A stretch of DNA of 64,000 nt from Sulfitobacter sp. SK012 (GTDB lineage Bacteria; Pseudomonadota; Alphaproteobacteria; Rhodobacterales; Rhodobacteraceae): the NCBI RefSeq assembly GCF_003352085.1, contig NZ_CP025804.1, positions 1,798,001 through 1,862,000 on the forward strand. The letters are read 5' to 3'. Position 1 is the stretch's first letter, and every line of letters starts with the position of its first letter. The notes below the pieces were generated by a model. The model saw only the letters and a program-made list of their open reading frames with translations. It was not told the DNA's origin and did not search any database. Positions 36,275 through 46,112 of this stretch are shown in pieces. A program made the position numbers and the translations under genes.

Positions 36275-37309
36275 TCACGCCAGCCAAACCCGATTATAAC
36301 GCGCACCAAGGTTTGTGAGAATTTCGTAGCCGATGGTACCTGCAAACTCTGCAACCGTATCAATGGACTGGTGGGGTCCTATGAGTTGCAGTGATTCAGG
36401 TTCAAAGGGCAGGTCGGTTACATCAACGGTTATGAGGTCCATAGAAACACGGCCCACGACGGGAGCTTTTTGCCCATCACTGGTCAGCGTCGCATTGGTC
36501 CCCATCGCCCGGATCAGCCCATCCGCATAGCCAGCGGCCACCGTCGCAATGCGAGATCGGCGATCTGCAACCCAACCACAAGCGTAGCCAACGGTTTCGT
36601 CAATTTCGACGTCGCGGGTTTGGATGACGGGCAGGTCCAGCGTCACCACTGGGGTCGCATCGACAAACGGTAAGCCACCATAAAGACCCACACCCGGACG
36701 GGTCAGATCAAAGTGGTACTGTTCGCCCAACATCACGCCGCCCGTTGCCGCCAAAGAGCGGGGGGCATCGATACCGGCGGTCATCTCTTCGAAGACGCCC
36801 AATTGGTGCAGGTTCATTGGGTGCGGCGGTTCATCGGAACACGCGAGATGCGACATGATCTGCGTAGGAAGTTGAGCTAAGGCAATCTCTCGCAGGACGG
36901 AAAATTCAGCAGGCTCCATCCCCAATCGGTTCATGCCGGTGTCGAGTTGCAGGCCAAAAGGGTGACCGGGCAGGGTTTCGACATGAAGAAGCATCTGATC
37001 GACAGAGTTAATCAAGGGTACAAGGCTGGCAGCGCGGATCATTTCGGCATCACCGGGCATGTGGCCAGAGAAAACAGAGATTGATGGCCCTGGACCCAGC
37101 GCGCGGCGTAAGGCGACACCTTCTTCGGCGACGGCAACAAAAAACTGACGTGCGCCTGCAGCGGCAAGGCGTGGTGCGACACGTGCGACGCCTAACCCGT
37201 AAGCGTCAGCTTTTACCACGGCCCCGGTTTCAACCTCGGTCAGCTTGTTGAGGTTTGTCCAATTCGCCGCAATGGCGGAAAGGTCGATTGTTAAATTGGC
37301 TGTGCTCAT
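36275..37309 (-). CDS. alr: Alanine racemase
   Basis: PLP enzyme making D-alanine for peptidoglycan. Start 37309 ([17 protein letters not shown]) gives 344 residues; the frame upstream to 37429 adds 40 residues unlike the family. The PLP lysine is K33 in [10 protein letters not shown], and the catalytic tyrosine region is [25 protein letters not shown]. Homologous regions in related bacteria place alr next to dnaB; here two genes intervene. Confidence 0.95.
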   Translation of the reverse strand: MSTANLTIDLSAIAANWTNLNKLTEVETGAVVKADAYGLGVARVAPRLAAAGARQFFVAVAEEGVALRRALGPGPSISVFSGHMPGDAEMIRAASLVPLINSVDQMLLHVETLPGHPFGLQLDTGMNRLGMEPAEFSVLREIALAQLPTQIMSHLACSDEPPHPMNLHQLGVFEEMTAGIDAPRSLAATGGVMLGEQYHFDLTRPGVGLYGGLPFVDATPVVTLDLPVIQTRDVEIDETVGYACGWVADRRSRIATVAAGYADGLIRAMGTNATLTSDGQKAPVVGRVSMDLITVDVTDLPFEPESLQLIGPHQSIDTVAEFAGTIGYEILTNLGARYNRVWLA

Positions 37310-37688
37310 GGGCTGGGGTTTTGACAGGATGGGAGGCCGCGTCAAGCACCTTGGCAGGATCTTGGACCAGTGGAATGTCCAAAAGGCTGAAGATTTGGCA
37401 CCGTATCTATTCACCTTCGTTGCAATCAAGGGGCGCGGAGCCTGTGCGGGGGTGATGTTTGGGGCAGGGATGGCCTACAAGCCGCCTTGGCTGGTTGGAA
37501 CGGCCTTCATGCAAATGCGTACCCCTGCAGACACGGCCAATAGTGCCAGCAAGTTCCAAGATGCCTGAATTATGGAGGTATCAGCGTTGGTACGTCGATC
37601 CCAAATTGCATGACATAAAAGTGCGATAACGTGGCTTGCGAAAAGAGCAGTCAACCGTAGGGTTGAAGAGCTTGATTAGGAGATCGAT
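37310..37688. other. Divergent intergenic region between alr and the exported hydrolase
   Basis: A 379-bp stretch that should carry promoters for alr (leftward) and the hydrolase (rightward). A forward reading frame at about 37245-37568 runs through it into alr on the other strand and has no ribosome site or family resemblance. The hydrolase side ends in TTAGGAGATCGATATG, a good ribosome site. I see no RNA gene, repeat or mobile element. Confidence 0.5.
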
Positions 37689-39008
37689 ATGACGCGTAAA
37701 ATTGTTACGGCACTCGGCCTTGCGGCTGTTGCAGCACAGGCGGGTACGGCTGTAATGGCTGAAAACCGGATCGACACGCAATTGCCGGGCGCGCCAGAGT
37801 TGGCGGCCTATGGGAATTTGCCGATTGGCGTGCGCCAGATTGATCTTGTGAACCCCAATCAAATCGACATTCTTGCGATTGATCCTGATGCTCCCAAGCC
37901 AGAAACGTGGCCGCGCTATGATCGCCCTTTAACGGTTGAGATGTGGTATCCCGCCGCCGAAGGTGCAACCGGCGATACCGGCCTGCGCGCCTATCTGCGC
38001 GATGCAACAACTGAGGTGACTTTGCAGGGTCGCGCCCACCGCGATGCACAGATTGCCACGCCCCAGAAACCCTACCCCTTGGTCTTGATCAGCCACGGCT
38101 ACCCCGGCAACCGGTTCTTGTTGTCGCATTTGGCGGAAAATATCGCCTCCAAAGGTTATGTGGTGGCGTCAATTGATCACACCGATTCGACCTACCGGAC
38201 AAAAGCGGCGTTTGGATCTACTCTGGTAAACCGACCGCTTGATCAGCTGTTTGTGTTGGGCGTGATGGCGGAGATGGCCGAAGGGGAATTTTCCGGCCTT
38301 TATGATGTAAATAACACCGGGCTGATCGGGTATTCTATGGGCGGGTACGGTGCCTTGATCACCGCAGGAGGCGGTGTGACAGAAGCGTCTGTGGGCTTTG
38401 GGTGGGGTGGGCCGCATGGCACGCTAGACATCCACCGCGCAGGCTCTGACACGCATAATGCGCTGCCAGACCCACGGATCAAGACGGCAGTGGCGTTCGG
38501 CCCTTGGGGCATGAACACCGGCTTTTGGGACGCGGAGGGACTGGCGGGGGTGCAAGTCCCGATGCTGTTCATTGCTGGGTCACAGGATGATGTATCGCTT
38601 TATGAAAATGGCATTCGTGCGATCTGGGAAGGGGTGAGCAATGTGGAACGTGCTTTGCTGACCTATGCAAATGGCGGGCATAATTCTGGCGCGCCAATGC
38701 CGGCACCAAAAGAGGCATTTCGCTTTGATGAGGCGTTGGGCGGCAGCGTTTCCGACCATTACACGGATGCGGTTTGGGATACCGCGCGGATGAACAATAT
38801 CGCGCAGCATTTTGTAACGGCCTGGCTGGATGTGAAGCTGAAAGACGATGCAGATGCCGCTGAATTCCTAAGTCTGGTTGAGGATTCAAATGCAGGTTTC
38901 TGGTCCGTGAATGACGACGGGACCGAAAAAGAGGATCACTCCTATTGGAAAGGGTTTGCCAAAGGCACGGCCAAGGGTCTGATGTACGAGGTCAAAGCGC
39001 CAGAGTGA
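37689..39008 (+). CDS. Exported alpha/beta hydrolase, predicted dienelactone hydrolase type
   Basis: A 439-residue secreted hydrolase. Signal peptide of about 24 residues (MTRKIVTALGLAAVAAQAGT..., cleavage after AVMA). The nucleophile elbow is GYSMGGYG with S216; an oxyanion-type SHGYPGNRFL is at about 135-144; DDVSLYENG and GGHNSGAP offer the acid and histidine. It looks like the COG4188/PAF-acetylhydrolase-like group acting on periplasmic esters. The plus-strand gene interrupts an otherwise minus-strand block from dnaB to purF. Confidence 0.88.
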   Translation: MTRKIVTALGLAAVAAQAGTAVMAENRIDTQLPGAPELAAYGNLPIGVRQIDLVNPNQIDILAIDPDAPKPETWPRYDRPLTVEMWYPAAEGATGDTGLRAYLRDATTEVTLQGRAHRDAQIATPQKPYPLVLISHGYPGNRFLLSHLAENIASKGYVVASIDHTDSTYRTKAAFGSTLVNRPLDQLFVLGVMAEMAEGEFSGLYDVNNTGLIGYSMGGYGALITAGGGVTEASVGFGWGGPHGTLDIHRAGSDTHNALPDPRIKTAVAFGPWGMNTGFWDAEGLAGVQVPMLFIAGSQDDVSLYENGIRAIWEGVSNVERALLTYANGGHNSGAPMPAPKEAFRFDEALGGSVSDHYTDAVWDTARMNNIAQHFVTAWLDVKLKDDADAAEFLSLVEDSNAGFWSVNDDGTEKEDHSYWKGFAKGTAKGLMYEVKAPE

Positions 39009-39028
39009 GGCCGTTCTTGCAAGGAGGC

Positions 39029-40366
39029 TTAAGCTTCCTTGCGTCCCATTTTTGCGCTGACACCGCGCAGGCGCTCTAAGATCACGGCGATGATCTTTGG
39101 CTCAAACAACAATCCCATGCCAAAGCGGATGCCAAGATTATTGAGGTTCTCAATCGCAATTGACCGCGCGGCGCGGCTGAAACCTCCCGTGCTCGCTTCT
39201 TCAAAGTTGCCATTGACCGATAATGTGTCAAAACCAAAGGAATTGAGGAACAAGAACTCCAAAGATTCCGAGTGCATGATCAGGTCAGCGGGGGCACCCG
39301 TTTGTGTAAACGTGCCTTTGGGCGGGTCAATTTCCCAACGCGTGCCCAAATCATCAAGCTCGATCACCACGGGTTTTAACACTTTGATCGGGCTGAATTT
39401 CTGCGCGCATTTCATCACAGGGCGGCTGTTGTTTTTGAATACCCGCGTGCGCCATTTGGCAAAGGCCGTCTGCAATGCCTGCGCATCCACCGTTTCATAG
39501 GTCATCAGATCATCGCCAGCTTTGGCATATTGCGTACGCCACCAATCGCAGGCCTTGGCGCTGGCCGCTGGATCGGCAGAACCATCGGTTACATCACCGG
39601 GTGCCATGACCTGAATGGCAAAAGGCGCGTCCTTAAAGTTTTCGACAACCGCGTCGGGCGTGTTGGAGGCATCGTTAAGATAGTTGTTCCGCTCATGTGC
39701 AAAACTCACAAAGCTGGCGAAAGGGATAATCATCTTTGGCTCCAGCACATGGGCTTGAACGCTGATGTTATCGAGCTTTTCTTGCGCTGCTGTGACGCGC
39801 CAAGCGCGGTTGTCGCGTCCGCCTTTCCAGGCCGCATAGCTGAATTGGGTCAGTAAGATATCGCAGGTGCCGACCGCATCGCGAAACTCCTGCGCGCGCT
39901 TGGCTGTGCCAACATTGCAGTCGTTGAGGTTGAGGATATGCGTGTTGCCTGCGCGCACCGAAAGGGCGCTGTCGATGAATTCATCCTTGATGCATGTCAC
40001 GGAGACATCACTGCTCAGATCAATGGATTTGCCAAACGGCAGGAAGGTTATGACGAAGTCTTGGGCGCGGAAAAAATCGGCAACACGCTGATCATCGATG
40101 TCTTGGAACAGCAACATGATGCCACGATCACGGATGATTTGACCGTAGCGTTTGAAAAATCCGACCGAAAAATGATCGGGGTGTTCATGGCTCAGCCAGA
40201 TGTGCGTGGTGCGCTTGAGTAACTCTTCGACTTGCGGTGCGTGGGTTTCTACCAACAACCGCCAACCGTTGTGAAAGGCCGGACCTTCGTACCATGGATC
40301 GCTCAATAGGCTGACGTCGCCATGGCGGATCAAAACAGAGGCGTGATTGACAAACTCGATCTGCAT
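39029..40366 (-). CDS. MBL-fold metallo-hydrolase
   Basis: A 445-residue protein. Start 40366 (MQIEFVNHASVLIRHGD) is preceded by GGAG; the longer start at 40405 is less likely. The zinc motif is SHEHPDHFS (about residues 80-88), with LLSDPWYEG upstream, as in UlaG-like and CMP-Neu5Ac hydroxylase-like enzymes. No Rieske cysteine-histidine pairs are visible. About 200 C-terminal residues extend beyond the MBL core and I do not recognise them. Substrate unknown. Confidence 0.85.
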   Translation of the reverse strand: MQIEFVNHASVLIRHGDVSLLSDPWYEGPAFHNGWRLLVETHAPQVEELLKRTTHIWLSHEHPDHFSVGFFKRYGQIIRDRGIMLLFQDIDDQRVADFFRAQDFVITFLPFGKSIDLSSDVSVTCIKDEFIDSALSVRAGNTHILNLNDCNVGTAKRAQEFRDAVGTCDILLTQFSYAAWKGGRDNRAWRVTAAQEKLDNISVQAHVLEPKMIIPFASFVSFAHERNNYLNDASNTPDAVVENFKDAPFAIQVMAPGDVTDGSADPAASAKACDWWRTQYAKAGDDLMTYETVDAQALQTAFAKWRTRVFKNNSRPVMKCAQKFSPIKVLKPVVIELDDLGTRWEIDPPKGTFTQTGAPADLIMHSESLEFLFLNSFGFDTLSVNGNFEEASTGGFSRAARSIAIENLNNLGIRFGMGLLFEPKIIAVILERLRGVSAKMGRKEA

Positions 40367-40526
40367 GTCGCTGGAACTCCGGATTATAGACCGCGCTGTT
40401 CTCACCTATTCCATCTGCAGACGCAAGCGCGGCCATCCCCAGATCGCGTCGGTATGTCGAGTAAGGTCCTGAATATCAGCGCTGTTTTCATTTGCGCAGC
40501 AATTTGCACAAACATTGATGGATGCC

Positions 40527-42023
40527 CTAGAACTCGGTCTCGTCGTTGCCGGTTTGCCAAGACTTCGCGAGATTGCCAAAACGGGTAAAACGGCCCTCAA
40601 AACTCAGATCGACAGTGCCGATAGGGCCGTGGCGCTGCTTTCCGATAACAACCTCGGCCTTACCATGCAGACGTTCCATCTCTTCTTGCCACATGGCCAT
40701 CTTGTCGAGTTCATGATCACCCGGCTTTTCGCGCTCTTTGTAATATTCCTCGCGGAACACGAACATCACCACATCGGCATCCTGTTCGATCGAACCAGAT
40801 TCGCGAAGATCTGAAAGCTGGGGACGTTTGTCTTCGCGGTTTTCAACCTGACGCGACAGCTGCGACAGCGCGATGACGGGAATGTCTAGTTCTTTGGCAA
40901 TGGCCTTAAGGCCCATGGTGATCTCGGAAATCTCGTTAACGCGGTTCTCGTTCTTGCCCGTACCACGCACCAATTGCAGGTAGTCAATGATCAGGACATC
41001 AAGGCCGTGGGTCCGTTTCAGGCGACGCGCGCGTGCTGCAAGTTGGCTGATCGGCAGGGCAGGCGTGTCGTCAATATAAAGCGGGCAGGCCTCAAGCGCT
41101 TTGGCCGCGTCAACGAACCGGCGGAATTCAACTTCGGTCATGTCACCAGAACGGATCTGCTGGCTCGGGATCTCGGAGGCTTCAGACAGGATACGCGCCG
41201 CGAGCTGTTCTGCGCTCATTTCGAGGCTGTAAAAACCCACAACACCGCCGTCGATAGCTCCTTCGGTACCATCGTGAAGCTTGCCGCGCTTATAGGCTTT
41301 GGCGACGTTAAATGCGATGTTGGTCGCAAGCGATGTCTTCCCCATAGATGGGCGCCCTGCGAGGATCAAAAGGTCAGAGCGGTGCAAACCGCCAAGTTTT
41401 TTGTCCATATCAATCAGACCAGTAGACACGCCCGATAGGCCACCATCGCGCTGATAGGCCGTGTTGGCATTGTTAACAGCATCCGTGACCGCTTTGAGAA
41501 AGCTCTGAAAGCCGCTTTCGGTCTGGCCTTGTTCGGCAAGCTTATACAGATGTTGTTCTGCCTCAACGATTTGCTCGCGTGGTTCTGACGAGACGTCGAC
41601 CTGTGCGGCTTTTGCAGAGATGTCGCGGCCCAGCAGGATCAGATCGCGGCGGACGGCCAGATCGTAAATCATTTGCGCATAGTCGCGTACCGCAAATGCA
41701 GAAATCGCAGCACCGGCCAGTCGGGCAAGATATGCAGGGCCGCCAAGTTCCTTGAGGCCTTCGTCGTCTTCCATGAACGCCTTGAGCGTCACGGGCGATG
41801 CGAGGTTGTTCTTGGCGATACGTGCGGCCGCGATCTCATAAATGCGGGCGTGGACGGGATCGTAGAAATGCTTGGCACCAATGATCGACGCAATGCGGTC
41901 GTAAACATCGTTGTTGGTCAGGATCGCGCCCAGAAGCTGTTGTTCAGCCTCGATGGAATGCGGCATTGTCTCGGGGGCCTGTACAGCAACTTGGTTCGCG
42001 TTCAGTGACGAAATCTCGTTCAT
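40527..42023 (-). CDS. dnaB: Replicative DNA helicase
   Basis: Hexameric helicase that unwinds DNA at the replication fork. Start 42023 (MNEISSLNANQVAVQAP) gives 498 residues; the upstream ATG at 42059 adds 12. N-terminal domain MPHSIEAEQQLLGAIL, Walker A GRPSMGKTSLATNIAFN, and the C-terminal RQVENREDKRPQLSDLRESG with EQDADVVMF. No intein interrupts it. Confidence 0.98.
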   Translation of the reverse strand: MNEISSLNANQVAVQAPETMPHSIEAEQQLLGAILTNNDVYDRIASIIGAKHFYDPVHARIYEIAAARIAKNNLASPVTLKAFMEDDEGLKELGGPAYLARLAGAAISAFAVRDYAQMIYDLAVRRDLILLGRDISAKAAQVDVSSEPREQIVEAEQHLYKLAEQGQTESGFQSFLKAVTDAVNNANTAYQRDGGLSGVSTGLIDMDKKLGGLHRSDLLILAGRPSMGKTSLATNIAFNVAKAYKRGKLHDGTEGAIDGGVVGFYSLEMSAEQLAARILSEASEIPSQQIRSGDMTEVEFRRFVDAAKALEACPLYIDDTPALPISQLAARARRLKRTHGLDVLIIDYLQLVRGTGKNENRVNEISEITMGLKAIAKELDIPVIALSQLSRQVENREDKRPQLSDLRESGSIEQDADVVMFVFREEYYKEREKPGDHELDKMAMWQEEMERLHGKAEVVIGKQRHGPIGTVDLSFEGRFTRFGNLAKSWQTGNDETEF

Positions 42024-42126
42024 TGTCTCACCCTTTTCTGCCCCGGTGTCAGCCCTCATGAGGTCTTATCCAGCGGCGGCCGGGCACGCAAACTGTATGT
42101 TTTTGTGGATATCTGGTGGATGCTTT

Positions 42127-42182
42127 GCCCGCCCCACATCTTGACCCAACAGAGTGCGTTTCGTCAAGATGATGTGGCGGGC
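42127..42182 (-). other. Long imperfect inverted repeat between pyrE and dnaB
   Basis: GCCCGCC (42127-42133) pairs with GGCGGGC (42176-42182). Inside it ACATC pairs with GATGT and TTGAC with GTCAA, leaving two small bulges and a loop of about 17 bases: 17 paired bases in all. It starts 5 bp after the pyrE stop on that strand. No T-tract follows on the minus strand, so a factor-dependent 3' end, an mRNA stability element or a protein site are all possible. Confidence 0.5.
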
Positions 42183-42186
42183 TTGG

Positions 42187-42864
42187 TTATGTCTGGCGCG
42201 CTTCTTGCCAAGCGCGGGGCGCTTTTAGAAAAGATTCAACCTCGGTGAGTGTCTCTGCAGAAAAGCTGCCTTGGGCCTTGGCTTCGGCCAAAACATCCCA
42301 CCACGTGCACAGGTGATGTAGCGCAACCCCATGATCACCCAGCGTCTTTTCAGTTTGTGGAAAGATATCATAATAGAAGATCACCGCCGTATGCCCGCAG
42401 GTGGCTCCAGTCTCGCGAATCGCATCCACAAAAGAGAGTTTTGAGCCGCCATCGGTGGTGAGATCTTCGACCAGCAGAACCCGCTGACCTTCTGTCATCA
42501 CGCCCTCGATACGGGCGTTGCGGCCGTATCCTTTGGGCTTTTTGCGGACATAAGTCATCGGCAAGGCCATCCGTTCGGCAACCAAAGCGCCAAAGGGAAT
42601 ACCCGCAGTTTCGCCGCCGGCGATGTTATCGAACGCCTCAAAGCCCACATTGCGCATAACGGTGACAGTCAGAAAATCCATCAAAGTCGTGCGGATACGC
42701 GGGTAAGAAATAAGCTTGCGGCAATCGATATACGTCGGGCTCGGCAAACCCGAAGCAAGGGTGAAAGGTTCATCGGCATTGAAATGCACGGCCCCAATTT
42801 CCAGCAACATACGCGCGGTCAGGCGGGCCATTTCGTCGGCGGGCGGATAGCTGGTTGGGATCAT
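42187..42864 (-). CDS. pyrE: Orotate phosphoribosyltransferase
   Basis: Makes OMP from orotate and PRPP. Start 42864 ([17 protein letters not shown]) follows AAGGA; the ATG at 42903 is further up without a clear site. The PRPP loop motif is [15 protein letters not shown], and [15 protein letters not shown] is the flexible catalytic loop. 225 residues. It lies just downstream of pyrC, forming a pyrimidine pair. Confidence 0.96.
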   Translation of the reverse strand: MIPTSYPPADEMARLTARMLLEIGAVHFNADEPFTLASGLPSPTYIDCRKLISYPRIRTTLMDFLTVTVMRNVGFEAFDNIAGGETAGIPFGALVAERMALPMTYVRKKPKGYGRNARIEGVMTEGQRVLLVEDLTTDGGSKLSFVDAIRETGATCGHTAVIFYYDIFPQTEKTLGDHGVALHHLCTWWDVLAEAKAQGSFSAETLTEVESFLKAPRAWQEARQT

Positions 42865-42936
42865 CTGCGGTGTCCTTTGTGCGAGTGGGGCAAAAGAAAT
42901 CATGCCTCTGGTAAGGGTACTGTTAAGAGTAAAGCC

Positions 42937-43971
42937 TCAGGTCACAGTCCAGTGCAACGGCATTGCTGGGTCAAAAACGGTAACGGGGCCTTCGGGCGTG
43001 TCGACATGGCTTGGAAAGCTGGGCGGCGAGCGGGTTAAGGTCATTTTCGCTTCATTCGCGGGCAAGCCGTAAAACGCGGGCCCGTTAAGCGATGTGAACG
43101 CCTCTAGCTGATCCAGCGCGCCGTCTTGCTCAAAAACTTCCGCCAAAATGCTGAGGGTATTTGGCGCGGTGAAGCAACCTGCGCAGCCGCACGGCAGCAA
43201 TTTGTTTGCGTCCGTGTGCGGTGCCGAGTCTGTGCCAAGAAAGAACCGCGGGTCGCCAGAAGTTGCCGCAGCCCGTAGCGCGAGGCGATGATTTTCGCGT
43301 TTGGCCACCGGGAGACAATAGTAGTGCGGCTTGATCCCGCCGGCCAAGATATGGTTGCGGTTGATCACGAGGTGATGGGTGGTGATCGTCGCGGCAAGGT
43401 TTTCAGGGGCCGCACGGACGTAATCAGCAGCTTGTTGTGTGGTAATATGCTCCATCACAACGCGCAAAGCGGGATGACTGCGGCGGATGGGGTCAAGAAC
43501 ACGGTCGATAAAGACAGCTTCGCGGTCAAAAATATCTATTTCAGGATCGGTGACTTCGCCGTGGGTACAAAGCGGTAAGCCGATCTCAGCCATCTTTTCC
43601 AGGACCGCCCCAACACGGTCAAAATTTGCCACGCCGCTGGCAGAATTGGTGGTCGCACCCGCGGGGTAAAGTTTGACCGCGTGGATCAAACCGTCCGCAT
43701 GGGCTGCGGCAACATCCGCGGGGTCAGTATTTTCCGTAAGATAGAGCGTCATCAGTGGGTTGAAATCAGCTCCTTCAGGCATCGCTGCGAGAATCCTGTC
43801 GCGGTAAGCGGCGGCATCTTTTGCCGTGACCACTGGGGGGACTAGATTTGGCATGATGATGGCGCGGCCGAAATGACTGGCGCTATGGGGCAAGACCGCG
43901 CACAGCATGTCTCCGTCGCGCAGATGCAGGTGCCAGTCGTCGGGACGGCGGATCGTGAAAGTTTTTGTCAT
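42937..43971 (-). CDS. pyrC: Dihydroorotase
   Basis: Third step of pyrimidine synthesis. The 344-residue class II (E. coli-like) enzyme begins with the zinc site [13 protein letters not shown]; the carbamylated lysine is in [14 protein letters not shown], and [10 protein letters not shown] and [11 protein letters not shown] give later ligands and the catalytic aspartate. The pyrE gene follows on the same strand. Confidence 0.97.
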   Translation of the reverse strand: MTKTFTIRRPDDWHLHLRDGDMLCAVLPHSASHFGRAIIMPNLVPPVVTAKDAAAYRDRILAAMPEGADFNPLMTLYLTENTDPADVAAAHADGLIHAVKLYPAGATTNSASGVANFDRVGAVLEKMAEIGLPLCTHGEVTDPEIDIFDREAVFIDRVLDPIRRSHPALRVVMEHITTQQAADYVRAAPENLAATITTHHLVINRNHILAGGIKPHYYCLPVAKRENHRLALRAAATSGDPRFFLGTDSAPHTDANKLLPCGCAGCFTAPNTLSILAEVFEQDGALDQLEAFTSLNGPAFYGLPANEAKMTLTRSPPSFPSHVDTPEGPVTVFDPAMPLHWTVT

Positions 43972-44003
43972 GGCAGCGGGCTAGCACAGCCCCCTTCGGC
44001 GCG

Positions 44004-44933
44004 CTAGTCGTCTTGTGCCTCATTCAGCTCTGCCAAACGGCGGGCAAAACGGGGTGCTTTCATCCGCGCGGTCACATTTTGCGCCAACGCACGTACCAAG
44101 CTGTCACGCCCTTGGCTATCAAGAGCGGTCATCAAATTTCGCAGATATGGAGAGTGATTGCGACGTGACCGCAGCAATTTTGAAAACAGCCACTCGTCCA
44201 GCGTATCGTTCGCCGCTGCCTTTAGCAGCGCGTCAAAAATATCCATTTCCAACAGATCGGTTTGGATCGCGTCCCCCATAAAGCGCAGGCGATGTTTCAC
44301 TACGTTTGGACGGGTAAAGAGTGCTGCGTGCATTGCATCAAGCTGCTGCGCTGGATCGTAAAGCACATGGGCGCGCTCCGCCCCATCAATCATATCAGGG
44401 GCATAGCCATAGCGTGCGGTGAAATCGAGACGGCGCATATCAGAAAAACGATCGTCCCATTCGGTGATCCGCGGATCAAGAGTTGCCTGAGGCTGGACCA
44501 CAACAACCCGCGCACCAGGGGAAGCGACGGCGTAGGCGGCGGCGGCATATCCACAAGGGCCGGCACCATAGAAAATGACCGTCTCAAATTCGTCGAAGAA
44601 CCCATCATCCACGAGCCGGTCAAAATAGCCAAAAACGGCGCGGTCGCGGAACCATGTGTCGCCGTCGGATGCTATGCACAAATGCGACCAACCCTCGGCT
44701 TGGATCATGCGCCAACCCAAAGGTTGTGCTTTGGGCGAGAGGGCGTGAATGCCTTGCAGGGTTTCGAATGTGACCAAAAGCGTTGTTCCGGCTTCGATAA
44801 ATGCTGCGACGTGCCGTTTTCCTAGGCGCTCAAGATAGCCGTCGTCCTCGCAAAGGGATGCCAGAGCAGCTAACCAGTCTGCCTTTTCCATCTCGGCCAG
44901 AGATGTGTCGAAACTCAACGCTTCGCCTGCCAT
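44004..44933 (-). CDS. Conserved protein with alpha/beta-hydrolase-like core, function unknown
   Basis: A 309-residue cytoplasmic protein. Its middle has FYGAGPCGYAAAAYAVASPGARVVVV, a strand-loop-helix resembling a nucleophile elbow but with cysteine in place of serine (GAGPCGYAA), followed by QPQATLDPRITEWDDRF. Related proteins in Rhodobacterales are often labelled as a phosphoadenosine phosphosulfate reductase, but I see none of that family's motifs and do not adopt the name. It is 32 bp upstream of pyrC on the same strand. Confidence 0.75.
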   Translation of the reverse strand: MAGEALSFDTSLAEMEKADWLAALASLCEDDGYLERLGKRHVAAFIEAGTTLLVTFETLQGIHALSPKAQPLGWRMIQAEGWSHLCIASDGDTWFRDRAVFGYFDRLVDDGFFDEFETVIFYGAGPCGYAAAAYAVASPGARVVVVQPQATLDPRITEWDDRFSDMRRLDFTARYGYAPDMIDGAERAHVLYDPAQQLDAMHAALFTRPNVVKHRLRFMGDAIQTDLLEMDIFDALLKAAANDTLDEWLFSKLLRSRRNHSPYLRNLMTALDSQGRDSLVRALAQNVTARMKAPRFARRLAELNEAQDD

Positions 44934-45011
44934 TTTGCCATCCTCAAATGTGCCCGTTCCCTATCTCGGATCGTGGCTTTGAAGGGTTTCTACAGGTCTA
45001 TTGCGGCGAAA

Positions 45012-45055
45012 TTAGGGACAATCAGCCCTAAATTGGGGCGATTTTGCGCAAAATC
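45012..45055 (-). terminator. Two stem-loops at the end of the glycan operon
   Basis: A perfect palindrome GATTTTGCGCAAAATC (45040-45055) overlaps the stop codon of the last glycosyltransferase. TTAGGG and CCCTAA (45012-45017 and 45026-45031) form a second stem with an 8-base loop. Read leftward, the second is followed only by a short TTT run, so this is a possible weak terminator for the five-gene operon. Confidence 0.45.
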
Positions 45056-46112
45056 ACGTAGTTTTTTTGGGAGCAGGTTGGCGGGCCATATTTGCGTGCT
45101 GGACCATAAACTGCGCGGCTTTTTGTGGTACTGGGGCTGATCCAGGCGTCATCAGGAGCCTGCCAAAGAGCGCGCGGAAGGGCTCGAGCTGCATCAGCTC
45201 GGTAAAGCGGGCTTTGCGCCAGGCGACGGTCGTTTTGTGCAACTTGGCCAAAGTCGCATCGGTCATTAGGTCGGCCAAGTATGCATCACGTTCGGGTTTG
45301 AGGGCATGGATCGTTTGGTCGCGGTCGGTGTTGAAATTTCGTTCCACCCAGTAGTCCATGCCAAGCAGATGGTCGCTATGCACAGCGCGGCCCCGGTCGG
45401 CCTTGAGCACATAGCTTTCTAATGCGCCAAGGGCATAGTGGTTGAGTTGGACCAATCCGTAATTATCGCGGCCAAAGTTTGAGAAAATGCGTTTGGTCTT
45501 GAACATATCGGGCAGGAGGGTGCCGTTGCCATCGACCCAATTCGCATTTGCCAAGCGGCTTTGATCGGGGCTGCGCGGCCGATGCACGCCGGGTTTGGCG
45601 TATGTGCCGTCATTGCGGTAAAGCGTCTTGAACATCGATGCACGCCAAGGCCAATACATCACTGCGGGTGCGCATTGGGTGAAGGTTTCGGTCATGGGCG
45701 CATCAGAGTATCGGACCTGACCCGCCGAACCAAACAGCCGCCATGTCAAGGTGATCGCGGTGGCATCGGGAACCGCGGCATGCAGTGCGCTAAGCGTGTG
45801 GTCGCCCACATGAATGTTAACGAACTCGTCTATATCCAAGGGCAGAATCCAGTCGGCATTCTTGACCTGATCTAGTTTCGCGGCTGCTTTAAGCGCTGTG
45901 AATTGGATACCGCCCTTGTCATATGGACCGTCGTTGCGGATGTGGGTCAGCTGACCCATTTCTGCGAGCCGGTCCAGGACTAGATCGGTGCCATCATCGC
46001 AATCGTTTGAAAAGACAAGGAAATCGTTAAAGCCAACGGCACGATGATGGGCCAGCCATTCCAGCAGAAAAGCCGCTTCGTTGCGGACACAAAGGATAGC
46101 GAGATGGGTCAT
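45054..46112 (-). CDS. Glycosyltransferase, Glyco_tranf_2_4 type
   Basis: Last gene of a five-gene operon. The 352-residue GT-A enzyme has ILCVRNEAAFLLEWLAHHRAVG at the start, FSNDCDDGTDLVLDRL, and the metal-binding motif DIDEF at residues 93-97, then a sugar/acceptor region (LTWRLFGSAGQ, WRASMFKTLYR, QLNHYALGALES). It is clearly paralogous to the C-terminal half of the 785-residue protein two genes upstream (for example TWRLFG and QLNHYAL in both). No transmembrane segment. Donor and acceptor unknown. It begins right after the FkbM gene stop. Confidence 0.9.
   Translation of the reverse strand: MTHLAILCVRNEAAFLLEWLAHHRAVGFNDFLVFSNDCDDGTDLVLDRLAEMGQLTHIRNDGPYDKGGIQFTALKAAAKLDQVKNADWILPLDIDEFVNIHVGDHTLSALHAAVPDATAITLTWRLFGSAGQVRYSDAPMTETFTQCAPAVMYWPWRASMFKTLYRNDGTYAKPGVHRPRSPDQSRLANANWVDGNGTLLPDMFKTKRIFSNFGRDNYGLVQLNHYALGALESYVLKADRGRAVHSDHLLGMDYWVERNFNTDRDQTIHALKPERDAYLADLMTDATLAKLHKTTVAWRKARFTELMQLEPFRALFGRLLMTPGSAPVPQKAAQFMVQHANMARQPAPKKTT

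Noticed and set aside
37245..37568. Plus-strand open frame between alr and the hydrolase
   Set aside because: Begins inside alr, lacks a ribosome site and shows no recognisable protein features; treated as non-coding.
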